Made by a program: the position numbers and the translations under genes
Part shown: positions 1-10,766 of the stretch, one piece after another
Numbering within the stretch: the stretch's first letter is position 1
How the letters are laid out: each line of letters begins with the position of its first letter
Assembly (NCBI GenBank): GCA_014925825.1
Contig: JACGCK010000093.1
Coordinates: 1 to 64,000 of the forward strand
Reading direction: 5' to 3'
DNA length: 64,000 bases
Source: Pholiota molesta
Lineage: Eukaryota; Basidiomycota; Agaricomycetes; Agaricales; Strophariaceae
The notes under the pieces: generated by a model
The model's database searches: none
The model's input: the letters and a program-made list of their open reading frames with translations, nothing else
What the model was told of the DNA's origin: nothing

Positions 1-84
1 AAGGTATATGCAAAACATTAGTTGAATAGAGCAAAGTAGATATGTCCGAATCCCCAGACGTGTTCAACGTCTTTACAACAACTT

Positions 85-754
85 TTACTCGCTCTCCGCA
101 ATCAAAGCAACAATCATCCTAAGATGTTATTAGCATACCTCACCGTGTCGCACTAAAACATCACATACCTATACAGATAGTAGAAAACGATAGGAGGTAG
201 AATCCTAGCTTGAAGAACGTCTCTTGTTTGTGGCCCCCTAATGTCCGGAAGATTTCTGTCGCATCATACATATGGCCTTGGTTGCGGATTCTAAAACGCG
301 AACAGCGTCACATAACTTTTACAAAAGCGAGTCACTGCGTACTTTTAGCATTGTATACAACTACGGCAGGTTGAGGAGGAAAGCGATCCATTGTCCAGAT
401 AACAGGAATAGCAAGGTAAGGAATGCATGCGCTGAATTTTCGGGGAGGACGAACTGAGCAGTAATCGCGTGTCAGGAAAGTGCAAATGATATCATTGTAC
501 GCAGAACTCACTTGGTTTAGTTTATTGCACAAGTCTATTGGGTTAATGTAGTCGATTCCAGGTCGGAGAACATGATAATCTGTTGGAGAAGTCCGTGTCA
601 GCCATTATGCACAGAGCAGACCTAAGGTAAGGATCCCATGAAAAATGGTATGTGTAGATTCGAGTATGGAGCGTCGGAGACAAGACTTACAAAGAACACC
701 ATGCAAAACAAAAGTCCTGCGGCCATGAGGACCGCGAATAAAAACAACCAGCCT
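85..754 (-). pseudogene. Decayed cornichon/Erv14-like copy
   Basis: This is a second copy of the cornichon gene that lies just downstream on the same strand. It keeps the family's exon pattern: a first membrane segment containing LLFCMVFF, a segment with INPIDLCNKLNQ, one with HAFLTLLFLLSGQW, the [11 protein letters not shown] motif and a last exon encoding MIVALIAESE. Splice donors and acceptors between these blocks are still readable. The frame is broken by single missing bases near 554 (within DLE-SDY), 366 (within the LNLP-VVYNA stretch) and 186 (within YLLSFFYYL). I also found no start exon like the short ATGTCTG exon of the neighbouring copy, so the 5' end is uncertain. Single-base losses alone could be sequence errors, because they are common in this window. 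The missing start exon and faster residue drift favour a pseudogene. No product is expected unless the frameshifts prove artefactual. Confidence 0.7.
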
Positions 755-779
755 GGCGACACGACGGAAACGCGCCATG

Positions 780-1716
780 GTGGGCCAAATTGTAGTCGGA
801 CGGTCGAGAACGTGGTGGAGGGTGTAGTCGCGTGAGGGGTAGCGCACCAACACAGGTCAGGGAAAGGTATGAGTTTGCCAAGGCGCAAACATGTATAGAG
901 GGGTATCATTGAATAGGAAAGAACAAAATGATATCTGTCAGTCCAAGATGACCCTTATGTTGACAAAATACAAACGCACCAGCACCGCCCATGATGAATG
1001 TCGTGTCAAAAGTCTTCAAGATAATCGTAAACGTGAGGAAGGAAGATCGGCTCTCGAACGAGATACAGACCCCGTATGTGAGAGGACCTGGAGAGGACGG
1101 ATGAAAATGCGAAGATGGAAGCGCCCGCAAGAAAATGAATTATAGGCTGCGCGCAGAACTGGAGCTGAGACTGCCAACTTGCGGCTTGCCAGCCGCTTGC
1201 GGGTGACGTTGTTTCTCACGTGATATTTAGCTTCCTCAACTCCTGAGTCCTCGCATCCTGAAGCCAGAAGCTTTGAAGACTGGGTCCTGTCTAGATAAAT
1301 ACTCGCAATCGTTCAATATAGAGAACAGAATCCAAGTCGTGTAATATCCTATTTTGTACTTTCAAAACGGTCGAGACGAAGCCATCCAATGCCAGAAACC
1401 CCATTCATCATACTCGGTTCAAGTGTCGTTTCGCAATGTCCAAATTTATTCTCAACAGCAACTCCTACCAAACCATTAAGCCAATCCTTCAAAAGTCTAT
1501 ACATCATTAACATGCAGAAGGGGAGCAAAATACAAACAAAAGCACTGAGCAGACAAAGCAAGGATATCCAATCGCAGCGTCCCACAACCCATCCCCCGGA
1601 CCCCTATAGTGCGTCATTACCAGTGGAAGCAGGTCGTGCCATGCCGCTTCTACCTACATCAGATTCATAGGGTATAGACCCGAGCTCGTCATATCGTCGT
1701 CGTCGTCGTTTATGCT
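780..1716. other. Spacer between the two cornichon copies
   Basis: I see no gene I can name here. A 78-codon minus-strand frame at 1349-1585 encodes a hydrophobic stretch (ISLLCLLSAFVCILLPF) that could be a membrane segment. It has no family resemblance I recognise and no clear exon context. The stretch presumably holds the 3' end of the intact cornichon gene and the promoter of the decayed copy. Confidence 0.4.
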
Positions 1717-2432
1717 TTAAATTCGTGTTTTAAGCCTCGCCCTCGCAATGAACGCGACGATCATCCTAGAGAGGGGTATAAGTTTAATTATTTATCTCAA
1801 AAGGACGAGAAGCTCGTACCTGTATAGATAGTAGAAGAAGGATAGCAGATAAAATGCAATCTTGAAGTAGGCCTCCTTTTGGTGCGCAGGCAACGTGCGG
1901 AAGATTTCGGTTGCGTCATACATATGAGCCTTGTTAACAACCCTATTCTCTAAGGTCAGAAGATGAGAGTGGCGCAGGTAATAGTTCATTACGCACTTGT
2001 TGATATTCCAACCTAACAGAGGCGCGTTAAATAGGAAAGCCGTCCAATTTCCGGTCAACAGGAAGAGTAAAGTGAGGAAAGCATGTGCGCCGTATTCAGG
2101 GAGGACAAACTAGACAGATGGATTTTTTATCAGCAGATATCAATGGATTAGGATATAACTAGCTACGCACCTGGTTCAGCTTGTTACAGAAGTCAATGGG
2201 GTTGATATAATCGCTTTCCAGGTCAGAGTACATGATGATCTGCCAAGCGATTCATCAGCAAAACGAATTCCAAAGAAATGCTAGGAAAAGAGGACATACA
2301 AAGAAAACCATTCCAAACAGCAGACCTGCGGAGTAAAGAACCGCGAATAGGAATAGCCAGCCTGTGGGACGACTGGATAAGCATACGTGCAGGTGGTGGT
2401 GCGAGGCGGTCTGAGTAAGTCTCACCAGACAT
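1717..2432 (-). CDS. ERV14: ER vesicle cargo receptor, cornichon/Erv14 family
   Basis: Cornichon proteins are small ER membrane receptors that load transmembrane cargo into COPII vesicles for export to the Golgi. Six exons assemble into about 140 residues, the normal family length. A 7-base first exon (ATGTCTG) is joined to an exon starting GCTGGC at 2361, giving MSGWLFLFAVLYSAGLLFGM. Later exons give MYSDLESDYINPIDFCNKLN, the family hallmark, then FVLPEYGAHAFLTLLFLLTG, then [20 protein letters not shown], then a hydrophobic C-terminal helix ending in YLYR plus MIVAFIARARLKTRI. Three hydrophobic segments can be seen. The frame is continuous through all joins, unlike the copy at 85-754. The start was chosen because only this tiny exon gives the conserved MSG-W N terminus in phase. 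The last exon, after a donor at TACAG|GTACGAG, is assigned by match to the family C terminus. Confidence 0.92.
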
Positions 2433-2988
2433 GATGTATGAAATATTCAGAGAACAACGATAGGACAAGGTATCGCAGCTAAAAGCAGTGCGTGTCGCGG
2501 GTCGATACTGCTGGCAACGAGAGGGAGCGGCTGGGTAACGTCAAGCTGGAGGCCAACGCGTGAACCAAACTTTGATGCAAACCCCGACACCGAAAAAGCC
2601 ACGCTTTCCCTGATCACGCTTCCTTGTCACAACCTGTGTCAACGGTGAGCGCCCATGATTGAATGATGTTCTTTCACCTAAATTCACCTCGACTGTTCTT
2701 ATCACTATAAGATTCGCATAGGCTGTGTCAGAACTTGTAGAGCACAAAGATTTCCACTAGGAAACCATCTAGCCAGACTAGTCATTATAGTATAAGCAGA
2801 ACAGGAACAAGAGTCACAATGCATACATGAAAAAGTGTAACCGAGTGAGCAATCTAAGAATCTGAGAGGAGGAACAAAACAGTACGCATAGGGATATATT
2901 TGACAGCCAAAAAGAAATTAGCACAATACCAATAGAAGAATACACACATAGAAAGCACGAAAGCAAGTCTGGTGGTCAAGACCGTAAG
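2433..2988. other. Intergenic: cornichon promoter and RRM-gene 3' flank
   Basis: This stretch lies between the start of the cornichon gene and the stop of the RRM/RGG gene, both on the minus strand. I see no coding exon or RNA gene in it. It should hold the cornichon promoter and the 3' untranslated region of the upstream gene. Confidence 0.5.
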
Positions 2989-3957
2989 TTAATCCAGATC
3001 CATACGACTTCCATTGCCGCCACGTCTGCCTCGTCTCCCACCTCTTCCGCGGCCTCCACCCCGTCTTCCACCGCGTGACTCGGAGGCAGGGATGTAGTCT
3101 TTGGGGTCAGCGCCGGGCGGTGCCAATAAAACATGGGCCCGAGGATCTGCTTTGAGCAGTGAATCGGATCGCATTTTTCTGGGGAAAGAAATAGAAAAGA
3201 TCAGCATTTCATGAGAAGGGCACATAAAGTCAGAGAAGAGACGTACGAGCCAGTCTCTTCATCACCACCCATAAGCAGGTCTACACTGCCTTCTTCTCGC
3301 ACAAGACCCAACCCATCCACACCACCCAATCGTCCCACTAGTGTTGTTCCAGCAGATGAAGTGCCGACAATCTTCACCGACAGGATTTTGCCGTCCGCTG
3401 GCTGGTTGTGGAACTTCTGCACAGCAGAAGCCGCCGATGCCGCCGTCTTGAAGGATATGCGAATTCGTGGGTCGGACTTGATGTTCGAAACCGACTTCGA
3501 CTCTAAGATCTGCCCACAGCGCTTGAAGATGGCCGCGACGTCCTCTGGCGTTGTCCCACCGACAAGCCCCGAGACCTCAACGACATTGCCATGCGCGCCG
3601 CTCGCGCCCTTGATCGACAGCGAAGAGTCCCCACGCGTCGCAGATGTCGCGTCTCGGATGGCCTTCTGGGCGATGGGGTTGAGATTCGCCTTGGGGCGGT
3701 CGGAGTGACATTCAGGCGCGCCGAAAGGGAGTTGTGTGACTCGAAAAGATCGTGCGACCACTGCGACTCAACGTCGCCCTTTGGCGTCCGGTTTGCGCGG
3801 TTCTGAAGAGTTGAAAGGTTCATACAATGCTCCGCCTTAGTCGCAAAATAAGTCCACGCACGTATGGAGCCGCCGCGCCCCGACTTGACTGGGATTTTGA
3901 ACGGACGGGGCCGACAGAGTTGGGCGCCATGTTCATACGCTCGAGTAAAGAGGCCAT
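2989..3957 (-). CDS. RRM and RGG-box RNA-binding protein (ALY/REF-like layout)
   Basis: The protein has an N-terminal leader from MASLLERMNMAPNS, a segment with WSHDLFESHNSLSARL, one RNA recognition motif and an arginine-glycine-rich tail. In the RRM, the RNP-like strands are VVEVSGLVGG and IRISFKTAASA. The tail reads GGRRGGGRGRGGRRG and ends MDLD. Such a layout (RRM flanked by short conserved and RGG regions) is typical of ALY/REF-like mRNA export adaptors and related RNA binders, so a nuclear role in mRNP packaging is inferred. Two introns are clear: CCATAC|GTGCGT...CTTCAG before NRANRTPKGD, and GGCTC|GTACGT...CCCCAG before the tail. One base appears to be missing near 3692, between SLSARLN and KANLNPIAQKAI, because both sides are conserved but in different frames. 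Total length is about 280 residues. Confidence 0.8.
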
Positions 3958-5230
3958 ATTGAGATTGAAATAGGCGTGGGCGCCGGTAGTATAGCTTGCA
4001 AGGGCTTTGAAGTGGCTCTGGCTCTCGGCTTGAGGAGGGTGGTGCGCGAAGGAGAAGAAAGGCGATGGTTGATGGCGACGGTCAAGCGATGAGGAAGAAG
4101 AAGCACAAATGTGGCAGTGTCTAATTATATTTGGCATCATCCTCCAGTCCAAACTTTCCGGCCCAAAAAGGAGCCATGATACAGCATGATACGCAGCGGT
4201 TGATTAGCTCCCTGAGCCAGTGAGCTATCCAGAACATATGCGAAAGACATACGACTTGAAACGGCCACGAGTAAACCCCCCATCGATGCCGACAATGAAA
4301 CCAACTTCAAAGTTTAGACACCTTCACGTACCTCAACTCCTCCCAATTCCTTAGACTTTCTCCGTTTTCTCGGTGAAGCGAGTAGATTGTTTAAAGCGTG
4401 GACGTCATCTTTTGGGCGTCCAGACTGCTACGACTACACTATATACTCGGCCAGGCCAATTGCGTATAGAACATGCCGCCACCCCAGTTGACCTCTAGCG
4501 TTCGCCGCGTTCCTCGTATCTGTTTTCCAGAATCTTTCTAGCGTAAGATCTAAGCCAGAGTCAGACCGTATACGTAATGGAAGCGGGAGGAGCATGTCTC
4601 CGCTCAAAGGAACGGAAGAGACTGGGAAGAGATCAGAAACGAGGTCTACCAGGTTACTACTCTAAGGCCCATCTCCATGGTGTAGATTCCTGAAAAGATG
4701 TCGACTATCCCTGGACCTGCAGGATTCAAAAATTGCGAAGGAACGTGGCAAACCCTAGTCATCAGAGTCCAGACGCTTTGCTGCCTTGTGGCTGCTGGGA
4801 CCTACAACAAGAGCGCTTGGACAATGGAATTACCCGCAAATAATGCACATGACTGCATGTGCGTTGCTCAGAATGTTTTCACCTGCCCAGCTGATTCCTA
4901 TCGTTCCTATCATCTATGGGGACTTCAGATCATTGATCTAGATTTTTGTGGGCGACTTTCCTAAGAATGGAAATTATGCACCATGTACAGACCACGGTGC
5001 GCAGGTCATTGTTCCCTCTGCAATCTTTGGACATTCTAAGTTAGAGACTGTTAGACTCTGAGCATGATCAAGGGATGTCAATATATACGTTTACGCAGAG
5101 ATCTACAGGGGTCTCCAGAGACTCTGCAGATTTCGGCCAACGATGATCCATATGTATTGCCTCCGGCAATCATTCGGACCGAAGGGGCAATTGCCAATCA
5201 ACCCCACAGGGATATTGGACGGTGGGGATG
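3958..5230. other. Divergent intergenic region
   Basis: This is 1.3 kb between the minus-strand RRM gene and the plus-strand CoA-ligase gene. Short open frames occur (for example 4698-4964), but none shows a recognisable domain, splice structure or coding bias. It should contain both promoters. Confidence 0.5.
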
Positions 5231-5233
5231 GGG

Positions 5234-5243
5234 TATATATAAG
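5234..5243 (+). promoter_or_regulatory. TATA-like element of the CoA-ligase gene
   Basis: The sequence TATATATAAG lies about 90 bases upstream of the ATG at 5331. This is a normal distance for a TATA box in a fungal gene with a short leader. No experimental start site is known from the sequence. Confidence 0.45.
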
Positions 5244-5330
5244 GGACATATTCAAACCCTTGCTCTGGTACTTATAATAAGCCATTATTCGCGACGGGCG
5301 ATTAGATTCGACCCCTCTTCCTTTCCTACC

Positions 5331-7765
5331 ATGGCCAAAATTTACACGTCTCCCCTTCCTCTTCCTCCACTCGTGCATCACTCCGTGTTCACGCACTTGT
5401 TTGCTTCCACTACTGGAAGTCCAGACGATGTTGGCGGCTATCCTAGTGCTGCAACTGCTTTCATCGACGCTGCGTCGGGGACGAGTATGACCCGCGGTCA
5501 ACTGAAGCACTGGGCTCTATCTCTTGCCTATGGCCTCAAGAACCATCCTACGACAGCTCGTCATGCAAACGGGGAGACACTGTGTTGATCTACTCCCATA
5601 ACTCACTTGCTTGGCCAATTGTCGTCTTTGGTTCAGGTAAGCACCCCTCACAGAAGGGCCAATCTTTCATTTTAGGACCACTGACAACTTCTTAATTTCC
5701 CGCTTACTTCCTTTAGTTGCCGCCGGCTTGCGCTGCACGCTCGCCAACAACGCCTACAACGCGCGCGAACTCGCGTTCCAATACACGGATAGCGGCGCTA
5801 AATTGATCTTTGCAAACGAAGAGGAGTGGCGACTGTGCGTCAAACACTCAAGGATCTTGGTTTAGCAAAGAGGAGGCAGACAAGCGTATCATTGTGATAC
5901 CAGACTCGTTGGCATGGGTCGGAGGACCCGATGTTCCACGCAAGCCAGAGCTTGCTGGATTATTGTCTGCTCCGGAACTCCTTAAGCTGGGACTTGAAGG
6001 AGGAAGAAAATTCGAAGGGCCCAACATGTCCAGGGAGACGGTATACTTGTGCTATAGCTCAGGTGCGTGCAACTTTACTCTTAGTGATTGTTGCTATTGA
6101 AGTTCTAAATCGAATTCAAGGTACAACGGGGAAACCCAAGGGCGTCGAAGTAAATTTTGGTCGTATTTTCAATGAACCACACAAACTAATTTTGCTCCAA
6201 GACTACCCATAGGAATATAACTTCTGTAATGAATATGGTGACAGCCGGAATCCAAATCGACACCAATCATGATACGATGCTTGGATTCTTACCTTTCTAC
6301 CATATCTATGGCGAGTTCCTTGTAGTGTTGCTTTTAGAAGTCTTTCGACTAATAAAATCCTACAGGTGCTGCCAAACTGCTCCATTGGCCTTTCACACTC
6401 GGTGTCCCAGTGGCTATCATGTCGCGGTTCGACCCAGATAACTTCTGCGCGTATGTGGAAAATACAAAGTGACGATCGCCCTCGTCGTGCCTCCAGTGCT
6501 CGTCGTTCTCACTCGCCACCCAGGTATGTTCGGTAACTTGTTCTTCAACGCATAGTGATATGTGTTAACATCTGCCATCCAGCTGTCGACAAACACGATC
6601 TAGCTTCCCTTGATACTCTGATCTCGGGTGCAGCGCCTCTGGGTGCGGAACTTTCAAACGCAGTGATTAACAGGCTGCAACTTAAACGCGGACGCAAGGG
6701 TCCTGTCAAGATCTTGCAAGGTATGCTCAACCATACTTGTATGGGGCCTTTGGAAAATGGTAACTAAAACGCGTATATATAGGATATGGCCTCACCGAGA
6801 CTTCTCCAACGACGCATCTGGTGCCCCCGGCCAATGCTGCCGACAAAATTGGCAGCATTGGAGTTCAACTGCCTCATCTTGAGATCCGCTTGGTGGTCGA
6901 TGGCGATGGCGACGGTCTCATTGATGCGGCCGAGGGTGAGCCCGGAGAGCTGTGGATCAGAGGACCTTCCATCATGAAGGTATTTATCCGAGTTTTCTAA
7001 CGGAGAAAGGACAAGAGCTCAACACCAGGCAAACAGGGCTACTTGAACAACCCAACAGCCACGAAAGACTCTATCACCCCCGATGGATGGTTCAAGACAG
7101 GTGATATTGGAACAAGGAGTGCTGACGGCTTCTACCATATCGTCGATCGCCGCAAAGAACTCATCAAGTACAAGGGCTTCCAGGGTACGTTCTCTTCGGA
7201 CAAAGAAGATGATTGACCTGATTCCCGCTTCAGTGCCACCTGCCGAGCTTGAAGGCGTACTTTTAACCCATCCCGATATCGCAGACGCCGCTGTCATTGG
7301 CGTCGAAAGTGCGAAAGAGGCCACTGAATTGCCAGGTATCTAACATTTTTATATCTTCGTCCGAACAACTTTTAACCGCTGATGATGCCCAGAGCTTACA
7401 TCGTTCATGCCAATCCTGGATCATTGAAATCTGAAGCCGACAAGATCAGTTTGCTGTAAGCATCCAGAAGTGGGTCCAGTCAAAGGTTGCGCGACACAAG
7501 TTTTTAAGAGGAGGTTTGTTGACCCTTCAGTCAATTATAAATAGTGCCATGGCTCATTTCTCTCTCGTATTTTCTTGTAGGTGTTGTGGTCATTGATATC
7601 ATTCCTAAGAGGTTGGTCGATACTATCTCCACTGTTAATCTACTTAACTGAAATTGTCCCGATAGTGCTGCTGGTAAAATCCTGCGCAGAGAACTTCGCG
7701 AAAGGGCCAAAGGAGAGCTCGCTGGCCGGGACCCTTCGGATGACATTATCAAGATAAAACTATGA
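5331..7765 (+). CDS. AMP-binding acyl/4-coumarate-CoA ligase-like enzyme, frame broken
   Basis: Members of this ANL family activate a carboxylic acid with ATP and transfer it to CoA. The phosphate-binding loop reads [12 protein letters not shown] and is split by an intron after YSSG. Further family motifs are [70 protein letters not shown] and the C-terminal lysine motif [13 protein letters not shown]. Together these cover the whole enzyme (roughly 550-580 residues). About ten short introns interrupt it; one, 6311-6365, has a GC-AG boundary. Single bases are missing near 5573, 5825, 5867, 6460 and 7450, each between two strongly conserved blocks. The C terminus IKL is not a classic peroxisomal signal. 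The substrate cannot be told from sequence. Five frame breaks could mean a pseudogene, but similar deletions sit in essential genes of this window, so sequence error is a serious alternative. Confidence 0.85.
6311..6365 (+). other. GC-AG intron in the CoA-ligase gene
   Basis: The donor is TATG|GCGAGT and the acceptor is CCTACAG|GTGCTG. Removing these 55 bases joins HIYG to AAKLLHWPF in the correct phase, as expected for the family. No GT donor nearby gives this phase. Confidence 0.75.
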
Positions 7766-9070
7766 TCATCTATAGACCATCCTCATATACCTCTAAATTT
7801 ACTGCTGCATAACTATAGGATCTATTAGGTTATACCTCATTTTCGAGCACATAGAAATTTTTAAGACCACATTGCTTGTATGTAACAATGCATTCTATTC
7901 AGACGAATATCCTGTCATCTACCAATTATATATTGACTGGTAATAATGTTCCAAGAGGCGTGAAGTACAAGGTGTCGGCTTTACCTTTGAGACTCGTCAC
8001 TCGATGAGGAGCTCTCCGGAATTATGCAGATAATATAAAGATATAAACCGACCAGTGGGGGATATCTGTGGAGATATGTGTAGACCGAGCGCCGGACCAG
8101 CTTCAATGATATGCGGATGCACGGTCTAAATCAGTGCAGGGATAGTCACATGTATATCTGCGAATCTGGGTCAGCATTTTATTGGACTTAGGTATGACAG
8201 GGATAGGTATATGTTAGAAACACTGGTTCCGAACCTAGAGAACAGGACTAGTCAGTCATAATGTTGGCATAAAAGAAAGAAAACAAGATGACGGTAGAAA
8301 GATCAGGGGTGTCAAATTCTGGAGCCCGCCCTCAACAACACTGTGGTACATTGAGGTATACACCATGAAGAAATTCAAAAAGAGCCAACGCATCATGCAA
8401 AAGTAGGGGAGTGCAAAGCATAGCAAGAAAAATTGCTGCTCACCTGAACCAATGTATTTGCAACCAAGAACGCAGAAAGGAACGACGAAGTTCCGAGGAG
8501 GAAAAAATAGGGTGCTGGCCGAGAGTGAGCCCCATTGAGTTGAGGGTTTCCTAGAAGGAACCAACAATCGCATAACTGTGTCTATGAGCAACGAAGGGCC
8601 TCCCTTAAGACTCTGGCCCCGAGCGATAGGCATGCTCATATCTTCGCACACCCACGCCTTAGTCGAGGGCAGAGCCGTCAGAGAAAAGCCACAGAGTGGA
8701 TGAGACGGAGCTCGGGGGGAATGAAGTCACCCCGAGCAGATCATTCTCTCCATCCTCGACCGATACCGTCGTGCTTAAAGCCGGTCGCTTTCCATGAACT
8801 GGTCGAGGACATCCTCTGTATCTCCGGGGACTTTCCCCACAGCTGAAGGTGAAAAGTGGGTAACTTTCCGGTGCGTGAGCTGCGACAGCGATTCTTCGGA
8901 CAGCACAGGTGTAAAGAAAAGGATTGGTCAACGGTGAATTTTTTAATGGGACACAATTGAAGCGGCGCTTAAATTTGGCGTGGCAATTACGTACGCACGG
9001 AAGGCGGTCATTCGGCCAAGGGCTGTTCGATCACCTGGAGTGACTCCCTCAATCTTTCTCTGCAACGTCG
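7766..9070. other. Intergenic, no gene recognised
   Basis: This is 1.3 kb between two plus-strand genes. A 131-codon minus frame at 8256-8651 has no recognisable domain, and I found no tRNA or repeat. It is likely the ligase 3' flank and the promoter of the next gene. Confidence 0.45.
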
Positions 9071-10117
9071 ATGTCGTCCAACGAACAGGCATCTACCTCG
9101 TCTTCGCCACAGCAACAGCAGCAACCACGAATCCACAAACCACCCTTTGCTGACTGGCCCACCATAAAGATTTTGACCCCACCGCAAGGTATGCTCTAAT
9201 TGTCTGTCCTAAGCGAATTTGATAGACGCCTTCCCCGCTCTAGGTCCTTTCCTGCCCAAAGTCGACGAATGGTGCTTCACATACTGCTCACAGACCGTCA
9301 GCGGTCGCATTAATCGCCGAGAACCCAACTGTCATACTCTCTGCATACGCAAAGTCTTCCCTCACGAAGTGCGGAATATTCTTGCGTTCAAGCGGCACCA
9401 CAGCGTGGGCCCCGACGGAAAGGCAACTTATCCTCTTCCAGCTGAGGGTCAACCAACTAACATCCCCCGGATACTCGGCGGACAACCAAAAGATGATTCC
9501 GAAGATGCTCCCAAACCATCTTCACCACCGACGAAGTATTGGGATGAAGGCTGGTATCTATGGTCGGGCCAAGGACGATGGTCTTTCCTCCAGAAGACGG
9601 AGAAGATGATGCTTGATCTGCAGAGCCAACAACAAGTAGATGCGGTTCGCGAGAGTAGAAAGGAACTATGGCACGATTACCAGGAGAAACTAAAGCAGAA
9701 TCCAGGTCAACAAACCAAGTCACCACCATTAGCCACTCAATGGTGGGCACCAATTGTGCCACCCAAATCCATTTCCGACGCAACGTATGTCACCTAGTTC
9801 ACACTGTTTGCACCAATATTGCTAACACTTTCTCTTCTAGTTCATCGTCCCTGCTGATTCCTATTCCACCTGACATTCCTGCTGTATGGGATACAGGGAG
9901 AATCCGGAAACTTCTCGCTCCGTCACAGCAAGTACTCGAAATTCTCCATGAAAGTATAACATCGGGCGAGCAGAAAGAATTCGCTCTGCGCATATGGGAA
10001 AAGGCTAGATCGGAAGAACCCTGGATACTTGCCCAGCGTAGTCTTTCTCGTGCCTACGAGCGATGGAAAAAGCCCGATATCGCTGAAGAAGATGACGGAA
10101 AGACAGGCTCGGCATAG
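9071..10117 (+). CDS. Conserved-looking unknown protein with twin CX3C motif
   Basis: Three exons give an uninterrupted protein of about 310 residues. The first exon encodes MSSNEQASTSSS followed by a glutamine run and PRIHKPPFADWPTIK. An intron (CGCAAG|GTATGC...CTCTAG) leads to LPKVDEW and then CFTYC, 14 residues, and CHTLC (bases 9273-9344). The spacing CX3C-X14-CX3C is that of small Tim chaperones and other disulfide-relay substrates of the mitochondrial intermembrane space. The rest is much longer than a small Tim and includes KYWDEGWYLWSGQGRW and an acidic C terminus ending DDGKTGSA. I do not recognise the family. Import by the Mia40 pathway is only an inference from cysteine spacing. 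The second intron ends CTTCTAG before SSSLLIPIPPDIP. This gene has no apparent frame error, in contrast to most neighbours. Confidence 0.8.
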
Positions 10118-10426
10118 ATTTCGACACAGATACCACTACCACATTCTCGAGGATTCCTTGAAGAGTCCACACTCATTGCATTAACTTCCAACATCACGCT
10201 AGGCACTGTACATTTTGCTTTACTTACAACACATATAAATTTGGTTATTTCAGGCTGTAGCATGCATGAATAAAATTGTAGATCATCCAATAGATGCAGT
10301 ACCAATTCGGACAAAAGAACTTCATTAGGGGTAACGTCTCGAAGTTATTCCAAGTCTGTTGTCAATCATCAATGCAACTTGTGCAAGTTAGGATAACGAT
10401 GATTTAACTATTAGCATCATTTCAAC
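10118..10426. other. Intergenic, no gene recognised
   Basis: This is AT-rich sequence between the twin-CX3C gene and the downstream flank of the tRNA. I see nothing in it beyond untranslated sequence. Confidence 0.5.
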
Positions 10427-10459
10427 AAAAAAAAAACAGAAAAAAAGATGAAGAAAAAA
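10427..10459 (-). terminator. RNA polymerase III T-run terminators after tRNA-Leu
   Basis: On the minus strand, runs of six, seven and ten or more T residues follow the tRNA 3' end within about 60 bases. Such T-runs stop RNA polymerase III. Confidence 0.7.
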
Positions 10460-10484
10460 GTTCAGGATGATTTAATGCATTGAT

Positions 10485-10588
10485 TGACAACGGCGAGGTT
10501 CGAACTCGCGCCCTTTCGGACTGGATAGAAAGCTACTCAGATGAGCATTGCCTAATTCCAGCGCCTTAGACCACTCGGCCACGTTGCC
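10485..10588 (-). tRNA. tRNA-Leu (anticodon UAG) with an intron
   Basis: The acceptor arm GGCAACG pairs with CGTTGTC, with discriminator A. A D arm (GTGGCCGAGTGGTCTAAGGC), a long variable arm (TCCGAAAGGG) and the T arm GCGAGTTCGAACCTCGC follow in order. The anticodon stem CTGGA/TCCAG closes a loop reading ATTAGG...A, which places UAG at the anticodon. About 24 bases (CAATG...TTTCT) lie just 3' of position 37, the usual site of nuclear tRNA introns. The long variable arm supports a class II tRNA, and together with UAG gives leucine. The gene has all the parts for function, and T-runs follow it. Confidence 0.93.
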
Positions 10589-10766
10589 ATGAATATCAAG
10601 GGTATAGTAGAAGTAATAATGCTGTACCTAAACCATTCTCTTTAGCTGGACATTTCTTTTGTGTCAATGCGAGTCATGATCACTCGTATCATACTCAGTT
10701 CCCATCTCTACGCTAATGCGTTAGCAATCCTTTCTATCATATCCTCCCATCCAATATTCGTCAGTC

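Noticed and set aside
1349..1585. Small hydrophobic protein between the cornichon copies
   Set aside because: One hydrophobic stretch without homology, exon context or conserved ends is not enough to call a gene.
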